Notes under the pieces: generated by a model
Told to the model about the DNA's origin: nothing
The model's database searches: none
The model's input: the letters and a program-made list of their open reading frames with translations, nothing else
Position numbers and translations under genes: made by a program
Shown here: piece after piece, positions 46,619-56,522 of the stretch
How positions within the stretch are numbered: position 1 is the stretch's first letter
Layout: the number at the start of each line of letters is the position of its first letter
DNA from: Syntrophaceae bacterium
Lineage (GTDB): Bacteria > Desulfobacterota > BSN033 > UBA1163
Reading direction: 5' to 3'
Length of the DNA stretch: 64,000 nucleotides
Assembly: GCA_013388635.1 (NCBI GenBank)
Contig: JACAEX010000088.1
Location: 20,667-84,666 of the forward strand

Positions 46619-48346
46619 ATGGGCGTCGCGGTCACATTCGAAGATCTCTCGTTCACTTATCGTCAAAATAACCGCCCCTCTTTAAGAAACATCCAGGGGC
46701 AAATGGAAGAGGCCAGGACCGTGGTCCTGATGGGACACAGCGGCGCAGGCAAGTCAACCCTCTGCTGCACACTCAACGGCCTCGTGCCGAGATTTTTTCG
46801 CGGTCAATATGAGGGCCGTGTCCTGGTCAAGGGAGAAGAGGTGGCCCGGCGCAAGGTCGCCGAGATGTCAAGGATCGTGGGCCTTGTGCTACAGGACTTC
46901 GAGGCACAGCTCTTCTCCACCAATGTGGAACTCGAAATGGCCTTCGGGCCGGAGAATCACTGCCTGCCCCGGCCGGAGATCGAGCACCGCATCCACCGTT
47001 ACCTCAGCTTCGTCGGCCTTGAGAGAATGCGACAGCGGGAACCAGCCACGCTCTCCGGCGGGCAGAAGCAGCGATTGGCCATTGGTTCGGTGCTGGCCCT
47101 GGAGCCAAAGGTTCTCGTCATGGACGAACCGACCACTGACCTCGATCCTCAGGGCCGGGAAGAGGTCCTCTCGATCGCTGACGACCTCCGGGAAGAAGGC
47201 GGCCTGCTCCTCCTTGTAGACCATGAACCAGAGACAGGGCTCCGTGCGGACCAGGTCTGGCTCATGCGTGACGGCCAAGTGGTAGCACAGGGAACGCCTG
47301 CTGAAATTTTGGTCAATCTGTCTTTGCTCAAATCCTGTGGGATCAAGCCCCCGCCGACAGTAGAGCTCTTTGAAGAGATGGGTTGGCCGGGAAGGCCGCT
47401 CACTGCGGAAAAGGCCACCTCTCTGATCATAGAACAGAACCTGGCCAGGCCCAGAAAGCTGAAGGCTCCTGCATCTCTGCCCAATGCCGGAGGCCCTCCC
47501 GTCCTGATGGCTGAGGGATTGCGGTACGTCTATCCCACCTATCAGATTGAGGCATTGCAGGGCATTGACCTATCCATCCGTGAAGGCGAATTTCTTGCCA
47601 TCCTGGGGCAGAATGGCTCTGGCAAGACGACGCTGGCGAAACACTTCAACGGCCTGCTCAAGCCGACTTCAGGCCGCATGCTCATCCACGGCAGGCCGAG
47701 CACAGACTACTCCCGGCGTGAGCTGGCCAAGCGGGTGGGATATGTATTCCAAAACCCGGACCATCAGATCTTCGCAAGGACCGTGAAAGAGGAGGTGGGT
47801 TTCGGTCTCAAGGTCTTGGGAGAGCATCCCAAGATGATCGAAAAGCGGGTGGCCGAGGCCCTGGAGGTCGTGGGACTGCAGGGCTACGAGGGAAAAGTCC
47901 CGTTCACGCTGACAAAGGGCGAACGTCAGCGTGTGGCCGTGGCATCGGTCTTAGCTGTTCAACCCGAGGTGATCGTCCTCGACGAGCCAACGACAGGGCT
48001 CGACTACGCCCAGCAGCGAAACATGATGGAAATGTTAAGGCGCCTGAACAGATCCGGCCATACGGTGATCGTCATCACCCATTCCATGTGGGTAGCGGCT
48101 GAATATGGCACGCGTGCGATCGTATTAAAAGATGGCAATATCCTGCTCGATGGACCGACCCGGGTTGTCTTCAGCGATGAAGCCCAGCTGGCCCGCGCCT
48201 CCTTGCACCCTCCTTCTCTGGTGCGTCTGAGCAACTGGCTGGGCACGCAAGCAATGACGGTCCAGAAGATGGTAGAAGAGCTACGGGAAATTCCAAACCC
48301 CAATAACCGAATAAATCCCAATTGCCAATGCCCGACGTCTTCATAA
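46619..48346 (+). CDS. ECF transporter ATPase with two fused ABC domains (EcfA-EcfA')
   Basis: Two Walker A (GHSGAGKSTL, GQNGSGKTTL). C-terminal tail is repeat-derived. Confidence 0.93.
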   Translation: MGVAVTFEDLSFTYRQNNRPSLRNIQGQMEEARTVVLMGHSGAGKSTLCCTLNGLVPRFFRGQYEGRVLVKGEEVARRKVAEMSRIVGLVLQDFEAQLFSTNVELEMAFGPENHCLPRPEIEHRIHRYLSFVGLERMRQREPATLSGGQKQRLAIGSVLALEPKVLVMDEPTTDLDPQGREEVLSIADDLREEGGLLLLVDHEPETGLRADQVWLMRDGQVVAQGTPAEILVNLSLLKSCGIKPPPTVELFEEMGWPGRPLTAEKATSLIIEQNLARPRKLKAPASLPNAGGPPVLMAEGLRYVYPTYQIEALQGIDLSIREGEFLAILGQNGSGKTTLAKHFNGLLKPTSGRMLIHGRPSTDYSRRELAKRVGYVFQNPDHQIFARTVKEEVGFGLKVLGEHPKMIEKRVAEALEVVGLQGYEGKVPFTLTKGERQRVAVASVLAVQPEVIVLDEPTTGLDYAQQRNMMEMLRRLNRSGHTVIVITHSMWVAAEYGTRAIVLKDGNILLDGPTRVVFSDEAQLARASLHPPSLVRLSNWLGTQAMTVQKMVEELREIPNPNNRINPNCQCPTSS

Positions 48347-48372
48347 TTGGAATTTGGTTATTGGGAGTTGAT
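48291..48372. repeat. Family B element, copy 4
   Basis: AATTCCAAACCCCAATAACCGAATAAATCCC ... AATTGGAATTTGGTTATTGGG; encodes the C-terminus of the ATPase. Confidence 0.65.
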
Positions 48373-48406
48373 CGGGATGTTTGCAGACTGAACGAGCCAA
48401 GATTCT

Positions 48407-49201
48407 ATGAACATCTTCCTCTACCTCGATAAAGGGACCTGGATCCACCACCTCGATCCGAGAACCAAGATGATCGGCACGCTGATCCTCTTCCTCATCT
48501 GCCTCTGCTTTAATCATCCCTTGTACATGGGTGGAATCAGCCTCGGCGTGATGGCGATTGCACTCTCAGCCAGGGCGCTCTTCAACTTTTGGCGGGTTCG
48601 CTATATCTTAATTCTCCTCATCACCTTCAGTACCGTGATGTGGCCATTTTTCGCTGAAGGGACCACCCCGTTATGGTCATGGGGATCTCTCCGCATCAGC
48701 GAGGAGTCGTTGCTTTACGGGATCGCAATGGGTTTACGCCTGGCCACATTCGTGGCCACGGGCATCATCTTGCTTTCCACGACGAGGAACGAAGAGTTGA
48801 CCAACGGCCTGATCCGATTGGGTCTGCCCTACCCGGTGGCCTTCGCCCTATCAACCGCCCTGCGGCTTGTACCCACCTTTGCCGGCGCCGCCGCCACGAT
48901 CGTCCAGGCCCAGATATCCAGGGGGCTCGACCTTGAGTCTGGGTCTCTCATCAGCCGTATTGGCAAGTTCATCCCTCAAGCCGTGCCTCTCTTCGTTTAT
49001 GCCATCCGGCACACCAATCTACTGGCCATGGCCTTGGAGTCAAAGGGATTCGACCCTGAATCGCCACGGACCCTTTATTACGAACCCCGGATGCGAAAGA
49101 TCGATTATCTGACCCTCATTCTCCTTTCTGGAGTTCTCGTCATATCGACCTATATGCGTTTAGGATTGGGCCTGGGCATCGCCATGCCAGGCCGGATGTA
49201 G
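48407..49201 (+). CDS. ECF transporter transmembrane component EcfT
   Basis: LDPRTKMIGTLILFLICLC, ALSTALRLVPTFAGAAATIVQAQISRGLDLESG. Confidence 0.92.
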   Translation: MNIFLYLDKGTWIHHLDPRTKMIGTLILFLICLCFNHPLYMGGISLGVMAIALSARALFNFWRVRYILILLITFSTVMWPFFAEGTTPLWSWGSLRISEESLLYGIAMGLRLATFVATGIILLSTTRNEELTNGLIRLGLPYPVAFALSTALRLVPTFAGAAATIVQAQISRGLDLESGSLISRIGKFIPQAVPLFVYAIRHTNLLAMALESKGFDPESPRTLYYEPRMRKIDYLTLILLSGVLVISTYMRLGLGLGIAMPGRM

Positions 49202-49268
49202 AGGATTCTTCGTGCTTGTAATTTGATTTTAAATCAGGTATGGTAGAAACGGAATCACGAGGAGGGAA

Positions 49269-49514
49269 TTGCGGATGGCTCAGAAGAAGATCTCAGAGAT
49301 TCTGAAACTGATCGAGTTCCTGAACGAGGAGGTGAAGGAATTATCTAAAAGGCTGAGCCGTATCACCCCTAAAGAGGTCAGCGAAAAATTAGGGGCCCTG
49401 GCCCTCCTCAGAGAAAGGATCCTCAACCTCCGGGTCGACCTTCCACAGGAATTGGAAAATAGCCTATCCGAACTCTATCCTCCCACTGAGAAGAACAAAC
49501 TGAAACCCTCCTGA
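49269..49514 (+). CDS. Small hypothetical coiled-coil-like protein, 81 aa
   Basis: GAGGAGGGAATT RBS-like sequence upstream; heptad-like KISEILKLIEFLNEEVKELSKRL. Confidence 0.6.
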   Translation: MRMAQKKISEILKLIEFLNEEVKELSKRLSRITPKEVSEKLGALALLRERILNLRVDLPQELENSLSELYPPTEKNKLKPS

Positions 49515-49611
49515 TCTGCCAAATGGTTCGGCGCGACAAATATTCCCGATTTTAAACTCCAAACCGATCTCTTGATAGCTCCGGGATCTCAACTCCGAAC
49601 TCGAAACTTCT

Positions 49612-50838
49612 TCAGTAGAACGCCAGGCTTGCAAAAGAGACGACGGACTGGGTCTCCGGGGTGAACGCCTGAGCATAGCGGAGGAGTTTGCCCTCTCTGG
49701 CCTGAAGGACCTTGAGCATCGTATAGATCGCCGGGAAACCGCAGATTCTTCTCCGATCCTGATCCTTCAAGATCGACTGAAAAAATCCTTCTGCGTCCAT
49801 TCTCTCTGCATGCGCCAGCATCTCCTGATCCTCTTGAGCCAGAACCCCGAGACCGTACTCTGTCATCCCCTCCTGATCTCCGAATTGATGGCCCACGTGT
49901 GCAAGATCAGCACTGGCGATCAGAACAACCTCTTTCCCGATCGAGGAGAGAGAATCCTTCAGACCTTCGATGAACTCTCGAACCGGTCTCAGCTCCATCG
50001 GTGAGATCCCCCTTTCCAGGGCCTCATGAAATGATCCGCACAGAATGGGAACGATCCTGAGCGGTTCCGGATCGGGGTAGAGATATCGGAGAAAGACGCA
50101 TTGAAACTCAATCGAGTGCTCGCTCCGGTGAACCCGTTCATCTCTGAAGAGATCCTCGGAACATCGAGATCGGATGGCATCGACCAGCTCCCTGTCCACC
50201 TTCAGCGTCCCGAGAGGGGTCATAAAATCCTTTTGGGTGAGGCAGAAAGGCTTTTCCATGGGGACGTGGCATGTCCCGAGAACCACAAAGCAAGAAGAGG
50301 AACTCCTCTCCCATATCTCCCTGTGGGCGAAGGCATAGCAGACCCCTCCCCTTTGAAAATCGATATGGGGTGCCACCACTCCCTTCAATCCATGGCCACC
50401 TTTCCTCTCTTCAAGGGGGCCCGGCCCCTCCGGTCCTGCAAAGTAGCTGCTGAGCTGCGCCTTCAATCGACCGGGGTCCATCTCGTAACTCTTCCCGGCA
50501 AATGCAGCTTCTCTGACAGCGGCCTTTTCAAATCGCTCTTCTTTCTCCCGCAGGGCCGCCTGAAATCGGTCGCCCTCGAGAAAAAGATTTTCATCCAGGG
50601 CGTCGATAATTTCCTGAATCTTCTCCGTGTAGAGAAACTCTCCAAACCTCCTCATATAGGCTGCCTGAATATCCAGGACCGAGTGCTCTCCATCAAAAAG
50701 GGAGACAATAAAATAGAGAGGAGGGGGCAGGAAGAGCGCCCTTTCGCTAACGTTCTGAGGATCCTGAAGACAGATCAGCGTTTGACCTGACATTTGCACC
50801 TGAAAGACATTGACGTTCCGCAGTTTTGGAGAATCCAT
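49612..50838 (-). CDS. MEMO1-family protein (AmmeMemoRadiSam system protein B-like) with N-terminal PqqD-like domain
   Basis: VVAPHIDFQRGGVCYAFA, VVLGTCHVPMEKPFCLT, RSEHSIEFQCVFLRYLYP, ASADLAHVGHQFGD; N-terminal ~100 aa resembles a winged-helix PqqD/RRE fold. Confidence 0.85.
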   Translation of the reverse strand: MDSPKLRNVNVFQVQMSGQTLICLQDPQNVSERALFLPPPLYFIVSLFDGEHSVLDIQAAYMRRFGEFLYTEKIQEIIDALDENLFLEGDRFQAALREKEERFEKAAVREAAFAGKSYEMDPGRLKAQLSSYFAGPEGPGPLEERKGGHGLKGVVAPHIDFQRGGVCYAFAHREIWERSSSSCFVVLGTCHVPMEKPFCLTQKDFMTPLGTLKVDRELVDAIRSRCSEDLFRDERVHRSEHSIEFQCVFLRYLYPDPEPLRIVPILCGSFHEALERGISPMELRPVREFIEGLKDSLSSIGKEVVLIASADLAHVGHQFGDQEGMTEYGLGVLAQEDQEMLAHAERMDAEGFFQSILKDQDRRRICGFPAIYTMLKVLQAREGKLLRYAQAFTPETQSVVSFASLAFY

Positions 50839-51019
50839 AGAAATTATGAAAGTCGCTCATTTAGGAAGAAACTTTAACAATCAAATGACAATGGCTAATC
50901 CCTATTTCATGGAAGAATGATCCGATCGAATACCTGGGTATGGGTGACTGGGGTCTGTCTGGTGATTGGTAACGGGAGCTCGGAGTTTAGCGACCCATGG
51001 CCTTTCGGGAAAAAGGGTC

Positions 51020-53434
51020 TCATCCGATCGCGATGCTGACCGCACCCTGTTCCTCGGGACGTGTCTCGGGAGGTTTCAACGCAAGTTCGATAGCCTCATC
51101 CATCCGTTGAATAAACTTGAAGTTCATCTGCTTCCGGATGTGCTCCGGGATCTCCTCCAGGTCTTTCTCATTCTTCTTGGGGAGAATGATCGTCCTGATG
51201 CCTGCCCGCATCCCGGCCAGGACCTTCTCTTTGATCCCCCCTACAGGAAGGACCAGGCCCCTGAGGGTGATCTCGCCGGTCATGGCCACATCGCTTCGTA
51301 CAGGGGTATTGGTTAAGAGGGAGGTCAGCGCCACAAACATGGTAATTCCAGCCGAAGGTCCGTCCTTTGGAATGGCGCCTGCAGGTACGTGGATATGGAT
51401 GTCGTTCTTTTCAAAGAAGTCCTCGGGAATGCCCAGTTCCTTCGATTTGGAACGGACATAGGCCAGCGCGGCCTGGGCAGATTCCTTCATCACGTCTCCC
51501 AATTGGCCGGTTAATGTCAAGCCCTTCTCCCCTCTCATCTTCGTTGCCTCAACGAAGATGATGTCTCCTCCGGTGGGTGTCCAGGCCAGACCCGTGGCCA
51601 CACCGGGATCCGATGTCCGCTCCGCCACCTCGGGGAAGAACTTCACCGGGCCGAGAAATTTATGGAGGTTGTCGGGGGTGATCACCACCTTCTCTTTAAC
51701 TCCCCTGGCCACATCCTTCGCCACCCCTCGGCAGATGGCTGCGATCTCCCTCTCCAAATTCCGAACCCCTGCCTCCCGAGTGTACGAGGTGATGATCACC
51801 TGAAGTGCCTCATCCTGAAATTCGATGAACTCTCCACTCAACCCGTGCTCGCTGATCTGCTTGGGAATGAGAAACTGCTTGGCGATCATCATCTTCTGAT
51901 CTTCGCTGTAACCCGGAAGCTCGAGGGTCTCCATCCGATCCCTCAGGGCCGGGGGAATGGTGTCGAGCACATTGGCAGTGGTGATGAACATCACCTTTGA
52001 AAGGTCGAAGGGAACGTCAATATAGTGATCGGAGAAAGAGAAGTTCTGCTCCGGGTCCAGCACCTCCAGGAGGGCGGAGGATGGGTCACCCCGGAAATCC
52101 ATCCCGATCTTGTCCACCTCGTCCAACATGAAGATCGGATTATTCGACCCCGCCTTCTTGATCCCCTGAATGATCCGGCCCGGCAGCGCTCCCACATAGG
52201 TCCTCCGATGGCCCCGGATCTCAGCCTCATCCCGAACTCCACCCAGGGAGATGCGGATAAATTTTCGGCCCATGGTACGGGCGATCGATCGGCCGAGGGA
52301 GGTCTTTCCAACTCCTGGCGGACCGACGAAGCAGAGGATCGGACCCTTCATGTCCGATTTCAATTTCCTGACAGCTAAGTACTCCAGAATTCTCTTCTTC
52401 ACCTTCTCCAGATCATAGTGGTCCTCATCCAGGGTCTTCTGGGCGTGGTCGATATCGAGGGTGTCCTCGGTCGTCTCAGACCAGGGAAGCTCCACCAACC
52501 AGTCGAGATAAGTTCTGGCCACCGTATATTCTGCAGAGGCAGGAGGGATCTTGGCGAGACGATCCAGTTCCTTCTCGGCAGCGGCCAACGCCTCGGCTGG
52601 CATCCTTGCCTTCTTGATCTTCTCCCGGAGTTCCTTGATCTCCGTGGAGTGCTCGTCCAGCTCTCCCAATTCTTTCTTGATCGCCTTCAATTGTTCCCGG
52701 AGGTAATACTCCCTCTGGGTCCGATCCATATCCTCCTTCACCTGAGACTGGATCTTGTTGCCCAATTCCAATACCTGAACCTCCTTGTTCAGAAGGAGAT
52801 GCACTTTCGCCAAGCGCTCCCGAATATCGAAGGTCTCAAGGATCCCCTGCTTCTCGGTTGACGAGAGGTTCAGATTGGAAGCGATCAAATCCCCCAGGAT
52901 AGAGGGCGACTTGATATTGCTCACCATCGTACCCAGCTCGGCGGTGAGATAAGGGGCCAGTTCCACAGCCCTCTGGAAAAGGTTCTTCAGATTCATCATC
53001 AGGGCGTCTATCTCAACACCCTGAGCAAAGCCCTCTTCGATGGTCTCACATCTCACCTTAAAATAAGGCTCCCTCTGAATGTATTCCTTCACCTTTATCC
53101 GCGAGATGCCCTGGACAATGACCCGCTGGCTTCCATCGAGCTCTCGGATCATCCTTAGAATCAGTGCGGCTACGCCCACCGTGTAAAGGTCGCTCTCCTT
53201 CGGATCCTCGATCTCGGACCTCTTCTGGGTGATGATGCCGATGATGCGATCCGAATCCATCGCATCATCGATCAACTTCACAGATTTCTTCCTCCCCACC
53301 ATAATCGGGAGGATCAGGTCGGGGTAGAGGACGGTTCCCCTCAAAGGAAGGATGGGGAGTTCATTTGGGACAGAAACCCTGTCGTCCCTTCCCTTCTCGT
53401 CCTTATCAGCACCTCCCCTTGGCAAAAAGATCAT
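51020..53434 (-). CDS. lon: ATP-dependent protease Lon
   Basis: GPPGVGKTSLGRSIARTMGRKF; catalytic PKDGPSAGITM; full-length 804 aa. Confidence 0.98.
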   Translation of the reverse strand: MIFLPRGGADKDEKGRDDRVSVPNELPILPLRGTVLYPDLILPIMVGRKKSVKLIDDAMDSDRIIGIITQKRSEIEDPKESDLYTVGVAALILRMIRELDGSQRVIVQGISRIKVKEYIQREPYFKVRCETIEEGFAQGVEIDALMMNLKNLFQRAVELAPYLTAELGTMVSNIKSPSILGDLIASNLNLSSTEKQGILETFDIRERLAKVHLLLNKEVQVLELGNKIQSQVKEDMDRTQREYYLREQLKAIKKELGELDEHSTEIKELREKIKKARMPAEALAAAEKELDRLAKIPPASAEYTVARTYLDWLVELPWSETTEDTLDIDHAQKTLDEDHYDLEKVKKRILEYLAVRKLKSDMKGPILCFVGPPGVGKTSLGRSIARTMGRKFIRISLGGVRDEAEIRGHRRTYVGALPGRIIQGIKKAGSNNPIFMLDEVDKIGMDFRGDPSSALLEVLDPEQNFSFSDHYIDVPFDLSKVMFITTANVLDTIPPALRDRMETLELPGYSEDQKMMIAKQFLIPKQISEHGLSGEFIEFQDEALQVIITSYTREAGVRNLEREIAAICRGVAKDVARGVKEKVVITPDNLHKFLGPVKFFPEVAERTSDPGVATGLAWTPTGGDIIFVEATKMRGEKGLTLTGQLGDVMKESAQAALAYVRSKSKELGIPEDFFEKNDIHIHVPAGAIPKDGPSAGITMFVALTSLLTNTPVRSDVAMTGEITLRGLVLPVGGIKEKVLAGMRAGIRTIILPKKNEKDLEEIPEHIRKQMNFKFIQRMDEAIELALKPPETRPEEQGAVSIAIG

Positions 53435-53622
53435 TGTGACCTCCTCCTGGATGATCGGTTCCGTCTAAGTATAATCATAATCACTGTCGCTCCGAGTGTC
53501 AATGTAGTCCCTTTCGTTTCAGAAGTTACTTAACCCCAATATCATGGGATATAGGCAAAAGACTGTTGTTTGTGGATGATGGTTGACGGATCAGTCACTG
53601 TCCGCTGGTCAGGGGTTCTGGA

Positions 53623-53862
53623 TCATGTCGGCTCACGGACATAGGCTTTCCCGCAGACGTTGCAAACCCCCCTCTCATTAATGACACCGATGCAATTTCC
53701 ATCACTGCATAAGATGCGCTCCGAGAAATCGATCTCCCCTTCTTCCTCCGTCTTCACCGAACTTCCGCACCAACAGCAGTAGGCACTCTTCTCCGGGATC
53801 TCTCCCTGGCAGTTGGGACAGAGCTTAAAGGGCAAGGATTCTTGACAGTGGGGGCACTTCAT
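53623..53862 (-). CDS. Small zinc-ribbon protein, 79 aa
   Basis: MKCPHCQESLPFKLCPNCQGEIPEKSAYCCWCGSS...CSDGNCIGVINERGVCNVCGK. Confidence 0.75.
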   Translation of the reverse strand: MKCPHCQESLPFKLCPNCQGEIPEKSAYCCWCGSSVKTEEEGEIDFSERILCSDGNCIGVINERGVCNVCGKAYVREPT

Positions 53863-54111
53863 CTACTCCTCCTCGACGTGAAGATTCCTGATGAACCGCT
53901 CGATATCCCGCTTGTTTCTCCTCAGTTCGTAAAGAAGCTTCCTCGTCTCTTCATCGGGAAAGAGCCGATTCAAATCGTATTCCTTGCCCGGGAAGAGAAG
54001 ATTGAGATCGACTGCCCTTTTTGGCTCCTGCTCAGGAGGGGCCTCCGCGGGTTGATCCTCCCCCTCTTCAATGGCTGAATCTTGGGCCTTGGGATCTGTC
54101 ATCTGGGTCAA
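53863..54111 (-). CDS. Hypothetical protein, 82 aa
   Basis: Immediately abuts the zinc-ribbon gene on the same strand. Confidence 0.6.
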   Translation of the reverse strand: MTQMTDPKAQDSAIEEGEDQPAEAPPEQEPKRAVDLNLLFPGKEYDLNRLFPDEETRKLLYELRRNKRDIERFIRNLHVEEE

Positions 54112-54218
54112 ACCCCATTCCTATATAGGACAGCCTTCCTGTTTTGTCAACCCATTCCGGTTTTCGGATTGCAGGCGCCACGACCGGCCACACCGTGGGA
54201 GAATGAACATTCCCCATT

Positions 54219-56363
54219 TCATTCCGAAATCCGCACTCCGAAATCTCCATTTGATGGCTTGCCGAACTGTAACTGGTAGAGCCCGAAGTAGAGACCCCTC
54301 CTCGCCATCAATTCCTCATGGGTCCCGATCTCCCGGACCCTTCCCTTATGGAGCACCACAATCCGATCGGCATGCCGGATGGTGGAGAGGCGGTGGGCGA
54401 CGACGATCGCTGTCCTGCCCTTGAGCAATCGAGCCAAGCCCTCCTGAATCAACCGTTCTGTCTCGGGATCGACATGAGAAGTCGCCTCATCGAGGATGAG
54501 GATCTTTGGGTTGGCATAGAGGGCCCTTGCAAAAGCCAGAAGTTGTCTCTCACCGGCAGAGAGAACCTCCCCTCCTTCGCCCACCTTGGTACGGTACCCG
54601 TGAGGTAACCGCTGTACGAACTTCTCCACATTCACCACCCGCGCCACCTCACGCACTTTGCCGTCCTCCGCCCTCCGGTTTCCCAGGCGGATATTCTCCT
54701 CCACATCTCCGCCGAAAAGGAAGGTGTCTTGCAGCACTAATCCAATGTGCGATCGAAGGTGAGCCACATCCCTTTCTCGAATGTCGATCCCATCGATGAG
54801 GATGCTGCCCTCCTCTGGCTCGTAAAACCGCTCGAGAAGATGGAGCAGCGAGGTCTTCCCGGCACCGGTGGCGCCCACCAGAGCAACGGTCTCCCCCTCA
54901 CGGACGGAGAAAGAGACGTCGTGGAGGACCTTCTCCTCTCCGTTGTAAGAGAAGGAGACATGACGAAACTCGACGTTGCCTTTTATCTCCTCCTTCTTAG
55001 GAGAAGGAGGTTCGGTGATCCTCTCATCCTGGTCGAGCAACGAAAAGATCCTTTCCAAGGAGGCCATCGCTGATTGCTGAATATTGTACTTCTCGGAGAG
55101 GTCTCGAATCGGTTGAAAGAACATTCGGATATAGGAAAGGTAGGCAACGAGAACCCCCAGGCTGATCCGCTCCTGAATCACTTTGCCGCCCCCATACCAG
55201 AGGAGGAGGCCAATCGCTCCGGAACTCAGGACTTCGATCAGTGGGACGAAGATAGCATAGATCTGGATCTGTCTCAGATTGGCCAGGTAATGTCCCTCGT
55301 TAATCTTCTGAAACCGGCGAGCATTCTCCTCCTCCCTCTGAAAGAGCTGAACGACCTTGATGCCGGATAGATTCTCCTGAAGGAAGGCGTTCATCTGTGC
55401 GACTTTGAAACGGATCAACCGAAAGACATCTCTGGCCCGGTGGCTGAAGGCAAGCGTGGTGACGAAGATCAGAGGGACGACGGAAAATGTGACCAAGCCA
55501 AGCTCCAGGTTGAGGTGAACCAGGAGGATGATGATCCCGATGAGCAGCAACAGATCCTTAAAGAGGTAGACCAGAACAGAAGCGAACATTTCGTGAACGT
55601 TCTGAATATCGTTGGTCAGTCGCGTGACCAACCTGCCCACAGGGTTTCTATCGAAGAAGGAGACAGAGAGATTCTGGAGATGTGAGAAAACCTTCATCCG
55701 GAGGGCGTGCATCGTCCTCTGCCCGGCCATTTCCATAGTATAGACCTGGAGGAAATTCAGACCGAAATGGACGATCAGGATGAACAGGACGATGAGGGCG
55801 ATGCGTAGAATCCCTTTCACATCCTTCCTTCTCAAGCCGAGGAGGTCCTCTTCCTTAAGCTCCTTCATCCGATCGACGGAGATAAACCAGTAGGCCCCAC
55901 TGCTTTCAAAAGAGGAGGGGTACTTTTTCAATATCTCTTCCTGCTCCGGTCTCTCAGGGATGAACAGGTAATATTTGTCCTCCGAGAGGAGGCCTGACTT
56001 CTGAAGAATGGCCACCTCCTTACGATCCATGGACCGCAATACGCCTGGAGGAAGCAGGAACCTCCCCCTCTCCCTCTTAGGGATGAGTGCGCTCTCGTAC
56101 CGGCTCAGGAAGCGTTCTTCCTCCGGCGATCCGTCACCCTTGAACACGATTTCTCTTGCAGAGGTGACAATGTAGCGATCGATGGCTTCTTTGGTCAGGT
56201 AGGGGATGACAAGATCTAAAGCGGCCATGATCAGGACGAAGAGAAGGGAGATCGCCATCAGAGGCCAATAAGGTCGAATAAACGTCCCCAGCCTGGCCAT
56301 CATCCTCAGGTCATAGGGCTTACCTAACTTGCCCTCTTCCATATAGCCGAAATCAGTGTACAT
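54219..56363 (-). CDS. ABC exporter (fused permease-ATPase)
   Basis: Multi-TM, GATGAGKTSLLHLLERFYEP, LSAGERQLLAFARAL. Confidence 0.94.
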   Translation of the reverse strand: MYTDFGYMEEGKLGKPYDLRMMARLGTFIRPYWPLMAISLLFVLIMAALDLVIPYLTKEAIDRYIVTSAREIVFKGDGSPEEERFLSRYESALIPKRERGRFLLPPGVLRSMDRKEVAILQKSGLLSEDKYYLFIPERPEQEEILKKYPSSFESSGAYWFISVDRMKELKEEDLLGLRRKDVKGILRIALIVLFILIVHFGLNFLQVYTMEMAGQRTMHALRMKVFSHLQNLSVSFFDRNPVGRLVTRLTNDIQNVHEMFASVLVYLFKDLLLLIGIIILLVHLNLELGLVTFSVVPLIFVTTLAFSHRARDVFRLIRFKVAQMNAFLQENLSGIKVVQLFQREEENARRFQKINEGHYLANLRQIQIYAIFVPLIEVLSSGAIGLLLWYGGGKVIQERISLGVLVAYLSYIRMFFQPIRDLSEKYNIQQSAMASLERIFSLLDQDERITEPPSPKKEEIKGNVEFRHVSFSYNGEEKVLHDVSFSVREGETVALVGATGAGKTSLLHLLERFYEPEEGSILIDGIDIRERDVAHLRSHIGLVLQDTFLFGGDVEENIRLGNRRAEDGKVREVARVVNVEKFVQRLPHGYRTKVGEGGEVLSAGERQLLAFARALYANPKILILDEATSHVDPETERLIQEGLARLLKGRTAIVVAHRLSTIRHADRIVVLHKGRVREIGTHEELMARRGLYFGLYQLQFGKPSNGDFGVRISE

Positions 56364-56369
56364 AACTCA

Positions 56370-56522
56370 AAGACCTGAATACGAAATTTGAATACCGAAA
56401 CTCGAAACAATTTCACAATTTATAATGATCAAATTTTCAAAAGCTTCGTTCACTTAAAAGTTTTGAATTTCGTGCTTCGGTCATTCGAATTTGTCTCGGA
56501 TTTTGTGCTTCGAATTTAGAAT
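56370..56522. repeat. Family A-related element, copy 3
   Basis: GAATACGAAATTTGAATACCGAAACTCGAAACAATTTCACAA ... TTTGAATTTCGTGCTTCGG ... TTCGAATTTAGAATTTC. Confidence 0.65.

Noticed and set aside
50101-50790. 229-aa plus-strand ORF
   Set aside because: Antisense to the MEMO1-family gene; no domain-like features.
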